A DNA stretch of 64,000 bases. It comes from Chinchilla lanigera (taxonomy: Eukaryota > Chordata > Mammalia > Rodentia > Chinchillidae). The stretch covers positions 4,425,272 to 4,489,271 of the forward strand of contig NW_004955475.1 in NCBI RefSeq assembly GCF_000276665.1, given 5' to 3'. Within the stretch, counting starts at the first letter, position 1. Every line of letters begins with the position of its first letter. Both the position numbers and the translations under genes were made by a program. The notes under the pieces are model-generated. The model saw only the letters and a list, made by a program, of their open reading frames with translations. It ran no database searches and was not told where the DNA came from. Below, piece by piece: positions 11,347 to 23,640 of this stretch.

Positions 11347-14041
11347 ACCCTCAACAAAATAAGTTCTGGTGGCTACTGTGTCTGGGGTGGAGGTGGAGGT
11401 TCACTGGGGGAAAGGTGTCTGCCTGACCATGAAAGAATGGTACTTGGCTTGCATCTGACAGGTGCAAGCCACTGTAAAATCAAGAGAAAACCAACCCTAT
11501 GTCTATACCTCCCCCATCAAGGTCCCCTATAGAGTTTGGAGCCATGTTGCCCTGGAAGCAAGATCGTGAAGAATCCAAGTGGGTCCCCATCCCCATGCCT
11601 TTTTACTTCTCCAGCTGTTACAAGACACCATTTCTGGAGCTGTCACTTTATCTCTTATTACTTTGAGTCAAATGACCAAGGAGCTTCTCATGTATTCACA
11701 CATTAAACTATAGACTGCATTTCTACCAGTCCATTTTATAGTCAAGATCAATGGGAAAACAATCAACCAAATATTTATAACAGGGAGTTTAATGCAAACA
11801 AAAATTTGGTTACATAGGTGATAGGCTGAGAATCCAACCAGCACAAAGCTTCGAAGCTTTGCCCAGAGATTAATGAGAGCAAGAAGCTAATATCACCCCT
11901 AGGCTAGAGGAGGAATGGGGGAGATATTTCCAGAATTTGGGGTCAAGAATCACCTGATGGGAAGTGTAATCCATGATAGCTAGACCCATAGACAAGACAT
12001 ATTGCCCAAAGCAGAAGAAAGGAAGAAATACACTGTTCTTTCCCTTATTTTTGCCTTCTAGTTTGTTTTTGATACCTTTTTGGGAAAACTTGAAGTCAAC
12101 TAATTTTAGAGCCTGGAAAACAGCCTACAGAGGTCAGACCCCTTGTCATCTAGGGCAAAGCAGGGGGAAGACAAAGAATGGAGGGACAGTGGATGGATGT
12201 TGTATGACCTGAGCCATGAGCTGGAATCACACAGCAATACTCGAAACATGCCAGCAGGAGAAACCATAGAAGAGATACAGCATAGTCACTGACTGATGCA
12301 AAAAGGCAGAAGATAAGGATTTTAGAGTCTCCATTTGTTCTCCCTTTCCATCAGTGCTCTCCATTGCTTGAACCAAGCCAGAAGGTAGTTGAAATGGAAA
12401 ACTAGAAAAGGCAGCCTACAGGTTAAGGCACCCTATGATATGGAGAAGAGCAATGGATGGAGATAAACAGACTATGGGCCCAGATCTATGCACCTTTCTT
12501 AAAAAAAATACTAAATCTTTATCCTTCCACAAGAGCTTCATGTATTTCCTTTGTGCATCTATGAGTGAGGATCTGAGTAAGTAGTGAGAGAGAGATGACC
12601 CGAAAAGGTGGAGGAGGACAGTGCCGTAGAATCAGTTCCCAGGAAGCACTTTAGATGTTTAGAGGTCCTCCTGGGTGGTGCCTTGATGGCCCCTTAAATC
12701 ATGCTCTCCTATCATGACAAAAGGGAAGCAGGGCATGGGATCTTAACTGACTTGTCTCTCTCCTCTGCCAACCCCCTACTCTCCCTACTCACTAGTTCCT
12801 GATACTTTAGCAAGGAAGGCAAATAAATACTAGACATTTGCAAGATCCTGCCCAATCAGCTTCCATATTTTCATTCTTGGGTAGTATGGAGACCAGTGAA
12901 ACTGTTTATCTCCAGCAATCATGAGAGTTGAATTAAGTGTAAACAGAGTTTACCAACAGAGGCTTCATATAAGGCACGCTAAGCTCTCTTCTGACTTTCT
13001 TTCAGGCTGGGTTCCTGAGGGATGATTTGTCCAGGACCAAAGCCCCAACCTTCCCCACTATCCCTATAGAAAAGGCCTTTTGGGATTAGGAGTCAACCCC
13101 AACCGGCCCATCTGCTACAGGCTTGTGGGAAAGCATACCCTTCAGTAGGGTCCAGTCATGGTGGCCTCCCCTGTAGCATTTGGAACACAGATTTTTTGAC
13201 CTATAAAAGTACATGAACATTTCAAATGGCTGCATTTGAAGATGTTATAGAGTGAACCAAGTATTGAGCAAAGAGGAAAGACTGAAACAACCCCATTTTC
13301 TACATGAGGGAAATGACAACTCAACGAACTTCAGTGCCCATTTTATTGGTGGCCCAGCTCTCTAAATTACTCCAAACGTATTTTTTCAGGTGCCTATGTT
13401 GCTAGTGGGCAAAGATCTCCTCAAGGTCTAGTACCTTAGTCCTTTACCATCTCCAGCCTCACTATTCTTATCTAGACATTGGGCTATAGGTGAGAGTGCA
13501 TCTGAAAGTCTGGTGATGAATATTCCAAGGTCACTTTTTCTAGGAGGTATGAAGAGGAAGCAGAGGTGAAATTACAGTTCCTGGAGTGAAATCTTTCCCT
13601 TAGCTTTTTTGCCTTTGTTGGCATTGAGCCCAACTGAGAGGCTAGTATTCCCACTCCCTTTCCCTCCCACCCTGTCCCCAGCCATAGCCATAGCCATAGC
13701 TCTCATGAAGTCTAAGTCTTAACCACTTCAAGTGAGTGCAAGGCTCGTTCTTTTCCTCTCTTTTTGCTCCCTCCTGAACTTCCTTTCCCTTCTTCCTTCT
13801 CATCCTCTCTTTTGCCTCTGTCTTTTCTCTTTCTGCAGTGGTGATGAACCTATGGCACATGTGCTGCAGCGGGTATGCAGAGCCCTCTCTGTTGGCACAC
13901 AAGCCAAGTCACCCCAGCAGCTGAGCACTGGATATTCAGATTTAATTGCAGTGTTGGCAATTTGCAATGAAAAAGTGGGTTTTGGCTTTCAGTTTGGGCA
14001 CTCGGTCTCCAAAAGGTTTGCCATTATTGTGCTAGAGTTTT
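11347..14041. other. Intergenic between ASB12 and AMER1, no recognised elements
   Basis: About 2.7 kb without a recognised gene or interspersed repeat. A short CCATAG microrepeat sits at about 13,680-13,700. Short open frames on both strands lack family features. Confidence 0.6.
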
Positions 14042-14322
14042 AACCTGGTATCCTCCAAAATTCATGTGAGGTAGAGACTCTGAGAAGCTATTAAGTTATA
14101 AGGGCTTCTTCCTTATCAACAGGATCAGTACCCTTATAAAAGAATTTCTAGTGAGCTCCCTTTTCCTCCTTTTGCCATGTGTGGACACAGAGCAGACACC
14201 ATCAATGAGGAATGAGTTTTCACCAGACACAAAATCTTGATCTTGAACTTCCCAGCCTCCTAAACTGTGAGCAATAAATTTCTCTTGTTCATAAATTACC
14301 TAGTGCAAGTAGACTAAAATAC
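14042..14322 (+). mobile_element. MST/MLT1-type MaLR solo LTR
   Basis: Shows the order typical of these ERVL-MaLR LTRs: AAATTCATGTGAGG near the 5' end, CCTTATAAAAGAA in the middle, TTTTGCCATGTGTGGACACAG, CTTCCCAGCCTCCTAAACTGTGAG, then AATAAATTTCTC as its poly(A) signal. Diverged and without an obvious target duplication. Confidence 0.8.
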
Positions 14323-15162
14323 CTCCCTTTCTTTCTCCCTAACACTGTCATGAGCTTGAGTCTTGGTTCTACATTGCAGATGCTACTGACCAGTCTATAC
14401 TCTCTCTTGTAATGGGAAATTTGTTTTGTTTTATTCAGAAATATGGCGCCCAAACACTAGTTCCAAAATGAAAAATAGTCCATGAGATTGCAAAACCCAA
14501 AGATATCCCCTTTACCTGCTAAAATGTTTGAAAATCTGATGGAAGAGGTGGTATTTGATCTTGGTTGACCGGATATTATTTATCAGAGATGAATTAAAAG
14601 GTACTGAGGGGCAGGTATTGAGTAAAAGCATAGAATTGGGAAAACACGGGGTGTTTTGAGCAACAGTCTAGTTGGGCTCCAGTTTGGTGTATTTCAATGG
14701 GAACTAGGCTAGCTACTAGACTGAAGAGAATGGCAAATATCCTAGTTCTTTGGAAATGAAGGTTTTTAGCTCTTAGCATGGGACACGCTGAGTCATAGGA
14801 ATGACTTACTGAAGCATATGGAGAATGTGTTCCCTGATTCCCATGGCAAATCTCATATCATTAAACATTCTCTTGTGGATACAGGGCAATTTACATACTC
14901 ATCATTCCAATTACTTCATAGAATAACCCAGTTCAGTAGGTAGAAGTTTCTGTACAGATGCAGGTAATAGCCCCAGGTACTGAGAATGGGTAAAGGGAAC
15001 TGTGATAAGGATGCCCCTATGGGAGCATCAGAGCTTTCCCTGTCCCTATCAGGTGCCCTGACTCCCCTATATCAAAACTATAATGGGATTTCATTTTTTA
15101 TCCCTTCCCTGATGAAACCCTACATCTATACAGTTAGGTCTGAAATCATCTGCTTCATTCTG
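14323..15162. other. Intergenic, nothing recognised
   Basis: No repeat or gene recognised between the two plus-strand LTRs. Confidence 0.55.
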
Positions 15163-15561
15163 TGTTATGGCTTGTGTTTAGATGTTTCCTCAGCCTCATG
15201 CAGTCATAGGTGGGGCTTTTTCAGAGGTAGCTGGATCTACAGTGTGTGATGCTGGAATGGATTCATGGTACAATCCTAGGATCAAGGGCACTAGGATTAA
15301 GGGTATGAGTGCTACCCACTCTAAGTAGCCTGGATAAGATATAAGCGATAGAAAGAGCTACGGTCAACTCATTATTTTTGCTAACTTCTGCCCATCATGA
15401 ACTGTTTCTCCTCCATAATGCCTGTCTGCCACACCACCCTGCCTTGGAGCTGACTGATTATGGACTGAAATCTCTATAAACTGTGAGCTAAATAAACCTT
15501 TCCTTCTTCAGCTTTGGGTGCCAGGTATTTTGTCTCAGCAATGAAAAAAGTAATCAAGACA
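15163..15561 (+). mobile_element. Rodent MaLR solo LTR with 5-bp target-site duplication
   Basis: Starts TGTTATGGCTTGTG and ends TAATCAAGACA (399 bp), with AATAAA at 15,490. The perfect 5-bp duplication TTCTG occurs at 15,158-15,162 and 15,562-15,566. The same LTR family occurs in reverse at 24,731-25,159, 46,062-48,291 and 58,341-58,711. Confidence 0.92.
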
Positions 15562-16029
15562 TTCTGGTATCCTCTGACTTCTGTTCACCTACAATTACAG
15601 AAGACATTAGCTTCCAGCCACTAGCCTGCTTGCAAGCTCCTACTCTGCCAGACTTTATATAGGCTCTTCATCCCAGTAGAAAAGCAGCAACTGGGATAAT
15701 GGCAGTATTGGGTCCAGTGACCACTTCAATGTCCTGGCCTGTAGTTCCTTCATCTCCTTGATTCTTACAGTACCACCCACTCTCTATTTTTGCACTCCTC
15801 ACCTAAAGATGCAGAACCTCTATATAGTTAGAATTGCCTGCTTTTCTAGAAGTTACATTTCTGGAACCCTAGGGTTTGATCGTAGAATTTCCCACTCTAT
15901 CATTCAAAAAATATTGAGTACTAACTTCTATGTTAGGCACTGAATTTCAGGCAACATATGAATCCTAGTCTCCATTCTCCCTCTCTTTTTTCTTCTTCTT
16001 TCCTGTCCACCTTCATAATTTTTTTTAAA

Positions 16030-16760
16030 AAAATTAAGTGATTGTGGTGGATTGACAACTGGTAGTCAACTTATACCACCCAGCTGAACTGAGTAAGCGT
16101 GGTGCTGGGTGTGGGAGGCCCACCTGGGGATTGTTGCCAGCAGCATAAGAGGCACAACTGGAGAAGAAGAAGGCTGTTGTGAGCTGGTAGAAGCTGTAAG
16201 GAGCTGATGGTTCTTTTGGAGGAGCTTGTCATGCTGGCTTTCCTGATGAGCTTGGGACCTTGTTGGCACTGAGAATGGCTTTGGTTCATTTTGGTGGAGC
16301 TCTGGTCCTCACTTTGAGCATCTCTTCCTGGCTCTGAAGGGGAAGATGGTGCACTGCTCAGTGTCCAGGAGAAGCTTGTCACATTGGCTTTCCTGAAGGG
16401 AACTTGGGTTTCCTCATAATCTGAGGAGACTGGCACCTCACTGTTGCTGAGGATGTCTGTGGTACTTTTTGGGGGAGCTCTGGTTCTTACTTTGAGCCTC
16501 ACTTCCTGGCTCCAGTTCAGATCCCTCAGCCTGCTAGCACAGATCCTTCATCCCACTGGCACAGACTTTCTAGCTTCCACCACTGACCTTTGGGCCTTCC
16601 CAGCATACATCCATGAAACAGGCCTTTATGAGACATTGTCATGGGCTCTAGGCTTCCAGCTGGACTTGTGGGAGGCACTGTTATGAGCTCTAAGTCTTCA
16701 ACTTGACTCATGCACGACATTATCATGGGATCCAGGCCCTCAGCTGGATTCTTTGGTTGT
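16030..16760. repeat. Imperfect tandem repeats of unknown origin
   Basis: Two scales of duplication are visible. A block with GGAGCTTGTCATGCTGGC at 16,221 recurs at about 16,371, and the block GGAGCTCTGGTCCTCAC at 16,296 recurs at about 16,473 (offsets of 150 and 177 bp). Then three 42-bp units start at 16,630, 16,672 and 16,714. Open frames cross the repeats on both strands (143 codons on the minus strand, 80 on the plus strand), as expected for repeats whose length is a multiple of three. I see no evidence of a gene. It may be a decayed minisatellite or part of an LTR. Confidence 0.7.
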
Positions 16761-16894
16761 TAGTATGTGGACAGATTTCCTGTACTCTTTTTGTATATGA
16801 GTCTTTGGGTGACTATTACATATAATCTTATAAAATGTGTATCCTGTATTATATTGTTCACCTTGCAAGAAGCCCCAGACCAGAGCAGTGATAT

Positions 16895-17425
16895 ATAAAA
16901 ATATACATACTCTGGCTTTAATTTGATGTTTCTATATATGTACACATTCTGTAATGTTTAAATCAGGTTCATCTAACCTAGCTCCTCAAACATTTATCAT
17001 TTATTTATAGGGCAAATATTCAAAACCAAATTTTCTAGATTTTCAAAATACACAGTATATTAGCATTCGCTATAGTCACCCTACTGTGCAATAAAACATC
17101 AGAACTTATTTTTCTAATATAACCATAATTTAGTGCTCATTGATCAACTTCTCCCTCTTCCTTCCTCTCCTTTACTTTCTCCAGCCTATTATAACCAACA
17201 TTCTAATTTCCATTTGTATGAGATAAACTTTTTTGGATTCCACATATGAATGATATTATTGAATAATTATCTTACTGTACCTGGGTTATTTTACTTAGCA
17301 TAATGATCTCCAGGTCCATCCATATGGTCAGAGATGACAGGATTTCATTTTTTATGGTTGAATAGTATTTTGTTGTACATATGTACCACGTTTTTTATCC
17401 ATTCATTAATTCACTCTGTGTTCAA
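16895..17425 (-). mobile_element. L1 3' end (old L1M type), reverse orientation
   Basis: The plus strand shows the complement of the L1 3' region: GGTCCATCCATATGGTCAGAGATGACAGGATTTCATTTTTTATGGTTGAATAGTATTTTGTTG pattern at 17,312-17,375 in pieces, and TATAGTCACCCTACTGTGCAATA at about 17,071. It continues to the L1 3' tail near 16,900. Confidence 0.88.
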
Positions 17426-17474
17426 TTATTTCAACCTCTTAAACAGCAGCATACTAAGTTGTACTAAGCCAATA

Positions 17475-17760
17475 TCCTGTCCTAAGCCTGTACTGATGAA
17501 TATCATAAAATAACTAGTCACTATAGAAATATAAAGAGTGGAGAGTAGAACAATTGTTTCCAGAGGCAAACTGGGAGTTGTAACTAAAAAACTAAATTTC
17601 AAGTATCTCACCATAAAAAAATTAAAGATAAGTGAGATGAATACATTAATTAGTTTGGTTGAACATTGCCACCTTGTACACATGTATCAAAATATTACAG
17701 TGTACCTCATAAATATATACAATTATGATTTGTCAATCAAAAACAATACTAATAATACTG
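17475..17760 (+). mobile_element. L1 3' UTR (L1MA/MB type), forward orientation
   Basis: TTGTACACATGTATCAAAATATTACAGTGTACCTCATAAATATATACAATTATGATTTGTCAAT-type 3' end (17,676-17,739). It lies next to the reverse L1 at 16,895-17,425, but the two cover overlapping parts of the L1 3' UTR. Confidence 0.85.
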
Positions 17761-17799
17761 TTTTTAAAAGTAATATAAGAATTACTTTCTGTCAAGGCA

Positions 17800-17940
17800 A
17801 TGTGCTCAGTAATTTTTTTACATGGAATAAATCATTTAATTCAACAGCTTGGTCTTAGTAATGCCCCACTGTAAAAATGACGAAATAGGTACACTGAGGT
17901 AAGTTATTTGTTCAAGATCTTATAGCTAAGAAGTACGATC
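17800..17940 (-). mobile_element. MIR SINE remnant, reverse orientation
   Basis: MIR complement pattern: AATAAATCATTTAATTCAACAGC, then GTAAAAATGACGAAATAGGTACACTGAGG, then TTCAAGATCTTATAGCTAAGAAG. Diverged. Confidence 0.65.
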
Positions 17941-18453
17941 TCAGGAAAAGTACAAAATAGGGTGGTTGTACATTCCTAGGTAACAGTCTACCTGGACTTC
18001 TATCAACTACCCATGCTTTTCAGTAGCTATTTCAAATGTTGCCCCAAATTAACAAGCTTTCTTGACACTTTTTCTCTATCAACTGAGGATTTTGCCTTCT
18101 ACCTCCCAGAGCAAGTAGAAATCATTAGGCATAATATTTAAAATCTTTCATAACAAAAACCCCTCCTGAATCCAACTATGCCTCCCTCTTATCTTGGCCC
18201 CTCCTCTTAGGTAAGAGTAACTCATCTGCAGGCACTCAGGATTCCATCCGCTACCTTCATCCATTGCTACCCACCATCATTTATCCCTTCTCCCATATCT
18301 TCTACTTGATTATTTTCCTCTCAACACATAAACAAACTTGCATCCTACTATCTTATAAAACTAAAAATGAAACCCAGGGCCCCTACTAGCCACTACCTTT
18401 TTGCAGTCAAACTGCGTGAACAAGGAGACTGCATACATTCTCCCTTTCCTCAC

Positions 18454-20633
18454 TGTACTAGTCACTTTCTCCCCACTAGGAAAAAAATACCCAAAACTCA
18501 CAACTTAAGGGGAGAACTTTATTGTGGTTCATGGTTTCAGTTGATTCAGTCTCTGATCAGCTGTGTCCAAGGAAGAAACAACATGGCAGGTAGGATGACG
18601 AAGGCAAGCTGTTCACTGCATGCCAACCAGGTAGCAGAGAGAGAAGGGAGGAACTAACCCTTCCATGTCATGCTCCTGGTGATCAGCCATTTCTGATTCA
18701 GCCCAACCCACTGAATGTGAGACTATTGCAGGACATTTTAGATGTGAAATGTAACATTTCTCCCCTGGCTCCATAAAGACTCATATTCATGTCATTATGC
18801 AAAATGCATTTAGTTCATCACTAATAGTTGCCAAAGTCTTAGTTCCAGCATTACTGAAAAGTCCAAAGCCAAAGTCTTTAAAACTCAAGGAAAATTATTA
18901 GCTTTCTGTCTCTGTAAAAATGAAAAAGAAGGGCTGGGGTTATAGCTCAGTGGCACAGTGCCTGCCTGACAAGTGAGAGGTCCTGAGTTTGATTCCCAGC
19001 ACAAAAAAAAAAAAAAACAAAGAATGTCAAGTACTACCAACATATAATGGCACAGGGTAAACATAGCCGTTACAAAAGAGAAGAATACGGGAAAACACAG
19101 AAACTGTATGAAAACAAAACCAAAACCTAGCAGGGCAAACATTAAATTTTAAGCTGTATGTCCATCATCCAGGGCAAGCTGGGATGAGATGTAGGCTCCA
19201 AAGAACTTGGGAAGCCTGCCTCTATCATCTTGCTGGTTTAAACCCATATTGCCTCTCTCTGGGCTAACTCTGTTCTCTGCTGACAGCTTTCCTGAGAAAA
19301 TATTCCACATTCCTCGTATCTCCAAATTACTAGTGTCTCCACTGTACTTCTGGCTTCACTCTCACAGCTTCACACACTGTTCTCTCATAGGAACTGTAAT
19401 CCAGTAACTTATTTTTCACAGTCTTCTTCTCCTATTAGGCCTTGTTGTGAATTTAGGTGGAATCCTCCATGAGCCCAAAACTTTTGCAGTCTGCATATCG
19501 AAAACCAGCACCATGTAGATGACCCCAGTCAGCTGCCAGTTTAAGAAGTAGCTGGATCCCCATAGACAATGGACTTGTTGGACCTCTGCTTGTCTGGTTG
19601 GCTGAACTCAAGGAAACACTTCTCTAGGCACTCTTCAATGAGCAGATGTCCCAGGGACTCTTTTCTCAAAATCTACGGTTTTGCAACCTGAGCCTGTGAT
19701 GGCTGGGGTCTTGATGATTTCTGAGTTGCCCTCAAAGCATTTTTCTTCAGGTCCTTGTACAAAGTACTTGGCTTCCTTATAATGCTAATCTTTTCATCAA
19801 CTATGCTCTCCTTTGCTCCAGCCTTGCGGGAACTTCCTTTCCGGTGAAACTGCAAACTCTTCAAATGATTGAGCTCTGCTGTTTGTTCGTGATTCTCTCT
19901 GTAGATCTGGCTAAAAGTAGGCAACAGTATATGGCACAGCCTCACCACTGAGCTGCCCTAAAGTTTCCTCTACCAGATTCATTAATCTTCCACCCTCAAC
20001 CTCAGTCTCCTGGAAAGTCTCAGGACAAGGACAAAATGTAGACAAATTTTCTGCCATAGCATAGCACATATGGTATCTTGTCCAGCTGCCAATGGAGTCC
20101 TTGCCTTAACTTAAACTCGCTGACCTTTACTGTCCATATTCCTCTCAGCATTCTAGTGTTCTGAGCTTTGACTAGTATCACACATAAAGCACGGCTCACA
20201 ATATTCTAGGAATTCTCTACTCTGCATCTCCAAACATTTCCAAACTCCTGCAAACCACTTCAAAAACTTCTAAACCACATGGTCAGGTACACTCACAGCC
20301 ACAACTGCACTCTCAGTACCAATTTCTGTATTGATTACATTCTGTTCCTGGGACAAAATAACAAACACCCACAATTTAAAGGAGGACGGGTTTATTTTGG
20401 CTGACAGGTTCAGTATATTCAGCCTATGATCCAATGGTTGTTCCAAGACAGAAAGAGCATGGCAGACGGCATGGTGGAGGGAAGCTCTTCACTGAATAGT
20501 GACCATGAAGCACAGAGATGGGATGATGTGGAATACACCTTTCCAGGTCACAACCTCTAGTGACTTGCCCCTTTCAACCAAGTCCCACCTCTGAATGTGA
20601 CTTTTGCAGGACATTTTAGATCAAAGCGTAACA
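18454..20633 (-). mobile_element. Full-length ERVL-MaLR element with both LTRs
   Basis: LTRs at 18,454-18,756 and 20,337-20,633 (about 300 bp each) are recognisably related to each other. The internal part of about 1.58 kb is collinear with the internal part of the element at 46,062-48,291 (for example CATTATGCAAAATGCATTTAGTTCATC at about 18,794, in pieces). Next to the element-5' LTR, the plus-strand text CTCAGTACCA at about 20,321-20,330 complements to TGGTACTGAG, consistent with the tRNA-Leu primer site of ERVL relatives. No retroviral genes are expected or seen in MaLR elements. An ID SINE is nested at 18,932-19,017. Confidence 0.88.
18932..19017 (+). mobile_element. ID SINE nested in MaLR
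   Basis: GGGCTGGGGTTATAGCTCAG body, GAGTTTGATTCCCAGCAC 3' part and a 15-nt A tail. It interrupts the internal region of the MaLR element, so it is younger than that element. No clean target duplication was seen. Confidence 0.88.
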
Positions 20634-22059
20634 TTCAGAGACCATTCTCTTAACATCCCACTGCAATCTGGTATATACCCTCATATATGCTCCAAACTAG
20701 CCTTACCTACATTACTAGTAAATTGCTAGATCCATAGCCAATGGCATATTTTTACCTTTACCTTGGTGAACCTCTGGGAAACATCTGACACATACAAGTT
20801 TGGCAACGCTATTTTTCATAACCTCGGTACCTTCTTTGGCTTCTGGGAGAACTGGATCGCCTGACTCTGGTCTCATCTTGCCAATCCTTCCCTCTGAGGG
20901 CTTTGTGTGTTCCTATTTTTTTCAGCGTCCATTTCCTTCATGATAATGGAAGCTTCCTAGGGGTTAAGAGATAGTGAACAAAGTATACAGGTAAATATAT
21001 ATGGTATGTCAGATAGTGGTAAATATCATGGAGAAAAACAGAGCATTCCAGGCACGGAGAACAGAAAGTGGAAAGGCCCCCAGGTGGTAATATGCTAGGA
21101 TGTTAGAGAAACAACATGACAGCCAGAGCAACTGAAGCAAAGTACATACTGTGTATATTTACCTATATATTTTGTTTCCTATCTCTTAGCCCACAGGGAG
21201 CTTCCATTATTATGATCGAAACAAGCAGTGAAAAAATGATAATATAAATAGATAAGTAACAATAAGAAATAATATCACAGGAGGTGGTAAATGCAAGGGA
21301 TAGGAAAAGAAAAGGCCAATTAAAGAATTGGAACGTGAAGGGCATGGAAATAGTGATTGCTATTTTATGACATTCCAGGCAATGTCACACTGAGCATGAC
21401 TTTTCAGCAAACACCTAAAGGAAGTGAAGTTCAAACCATGCCTATATATATGAGGACAAACATCACTGACAGAGGAAACAGCAAATACAAAGGTCCTCAG
21501 GTTGAGTTTTTGACATACAAAACACTCAGAATGTCCTAAACAGAATATGTTTTCCAAATCCTGTTTGTATGCTCCTCAGTTCTATGGACAGAAACACCGT
21601 CCAATCGTCCCTTGCCTCGCAGGACATTGTCTGATGAGTTGTGTTACTCCTACACTAGACTAGCCGCCCTTGAGGACAGAAGAGTCTAGCTCACCATTCT
21701 AGGTACTGAATGCAGTATGCAACAGCTGGCACGGCAGAAGTGTTCGGTGAGTGGCAACATCACACTTCACTGATAGATGCTGGCACTTCAGCTTGATATT
21801 AGACCTGAAAATGTCTCACTTCACTTTGATCAGCAAACATATGCTCGGCACTGCATTTGTGCCAAGCCCTCTGCTGGGTGCTGAGGATATAAAGATGAAC
21901 AAAAAACTCTTCTCTGGGAAACTCAGTACAGGCCTGCACCATCAAAAGGAATCACAGGTTCAAGTGTGCTTATGCTAAAAATGATTTCAAAGTCTTATTA
22001 TGAGTTCCATAATTTTGAAGATCTGTATATTGGATCTGTATATAGGAGACTAATAATAA
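20634..22059. other. Intergenic with an inverted repeat; ancient repeat debris
   Basis: Apart from the inverted repeat at 20,943-21,210, the stretch holds text resembling ancient mammalian repeats (for example GTGCCAAGCCCTCTGCTGGG at about 21,861) that I could not classify. No gene is seen. Confidence 0.55.
20943..21210. repeat. Inverted repeat, 66-bp arms, 136-bp spacer
   Basis: Left arm 20,943-21,008 matches the reverse complement of the right arm 21,145-21,210 at 55 of 66 positions (about 83 %), with no gap needed. The arms include ATAATGGAAGC and GTTAAGAGATAG. It is probably two copies of one ancient element in opposite orientation. Confidence 0.85.
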
Positions 22060-22325
22060 AAATAATGATAATGACAGCTAACATTTATCAAGAGCCTTGT
22101 GTGCACTAGCCTCTGCGCTACTTTATAAAGAATACTCACTGATTATTATCACAACACTGTGGCTTATGACATAGTAGTATTACTATCTTCATTTTGTAGA
22201 CGAAAAATAACCGAGACTAGGAGTGGTGAATTAAACTGTTCACATCACATTGCTCCTAAGAGGATGGGTTAGTATAGCAGCCCAGGCAGTCTGATATACA
22301 GCCACTACACTGTACTACTTCCATG
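22060..22325 (-). mobile_element. MIR SINE, reverse orientation, nearly full length
   Basis: GCTAACATTTATCAAGAGCC start, ATCTTCATTTTGTAGACGAAAAATAACCGAGAC middle in pieces, and CCAGGCAGTCTGATATACAGCC end. This is the complement of the MIR consensus over its whole length. Confidence 0.85.
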
Positions 22326-23080
22326 GGAAGGATGAACTTGCTTAGTTGACCCTCAACTTACCCAGGAAGTCACGGCCTTTTACATTTTGGCCTCAGATGT
22401 ATCTTTCTAGTACTGCATAATATTAAGTTCTTCCTTTCCCCACTACACAAGTAACCACAGCCACCCTGAATCCTAGCATTTACCCAAAGTATCATACCCT
22501 CTCATACTGATGGGCTTTGGCTTGAGAAGGAATCCTTCCCATTTCTGACTTGATTCAATCATCAAGGCCATTCTCTACAGAACTTTTCTCTGATGCCCCT
22601 TACCACCTGGGAAGAACTCTTTTCATCTGCAGTGTTATAGCACACCTTTGCCAGGCCTCTGGTTTAGCTTTCAGCTCTTGTCAGAACTCTCTTTACGTCC
22701 CCCAAGAAGGTTACTACAGTGCCTAATACCTATCTTTAGGCCGAGCATAGAGAAGGTGCCCATGGAATATTTGGTGAAAAAAGAATCAAGCATTGTAATC
22801 ATGTGCCCTCATTTGTGTAAATGAGTTTATGGAGTTTCCTTCACACAACTTGCACTTTCTGCTTGTCGCTGTAGCCATAGATACTGGGTAGCAAGGGGTT
22901 TATCTCCATTTTTGAGATAAAAAAAAAATCTAAGAAAGAATTCCTGCTCCCCACTATCAACCCCTGTCCTGGCCAAGTAACTCGATTGAGTGTCAGTCAT
23001 CACGTGGCATGGGGGCCTTCGTGGACTCCTCTGAGAGAATGTATTTTAAGCTGCACGTTACCTACAAGAATTAAGGACCT
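22326..23080. other. Intergenic, nothing recognised
   Basis: No gene or repeat recognised. A short (CCCTC)n tract follows at 23,083-23,110. Confidence 0.5.
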
Positions 23081-23229
23081 GTACTCTCCCTCTCCCTCCC
23101 CCTCCCCCTTAGTGTGTAAACATCTGCATGCATGAGAACACACATGTACATACACTCTTCACACCACCTCTTTCCACATTCTCACATCTGAGACTGCCCT
23201 GGCCTTTTGTTTCCCTGGACTGTGGATTT

Positions 23230-23640
23230 GGAAATCATTTATTGAAAGGAACAGCTAGTGTTTTATTTATTGGCCAATTTTGCATGCATATATCTGGTAA
23301 TCAGAACAACTAATATAAAGACAACAATATGCATATAACAACCATTGTTGAATTCCTATCATCTTGTTTAGTTAAACTCTGTATCATTTATAATTTTTTC
23401 TTTTATTTTTAGTTTTATTCTCTTTAATGGTTTGATCAATCTTGCATTCTTACATCTGTTAATCTGAGCAACTCCACTGAAGATAAAAATATGTAATATA
23501 ACTACCAATGTTAGCTCCTACCATTTTGTTCTGAAACCCTGCACCATTCTTATTGGTTTTGCTTTGTTTTGTTTTTGTCTATGTTATTGGTATTTTGCTA
23601 TTGTTCTTTTATTATTATTATTCTGTTTAAAATAAAAACA
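23230..23640 (+). mobile_element. L1 3' UTR fragment
   Basis: ATGCATATAACAACCATTGTTGAATTCC, the Cys/Thr-poor AT-rich 3' UTR text and a final AAAATAAAAACA resemble the 3' UTR of the L1 at the window start (compare 2,100-2,215). The module AACNACCANTGTTNGCTCCTACCAT occurs twice within it (about 23,335 and 23,495), a tandem duplication of about 160 bp. Confidence 0.7.

Noticed and set aside
16071..16502. Minus-strand frame of 143 codons
   Set aside because: It reads through an imperfect tandem repeat. Openness on both strands follows from repeat period, and no domain is visible.
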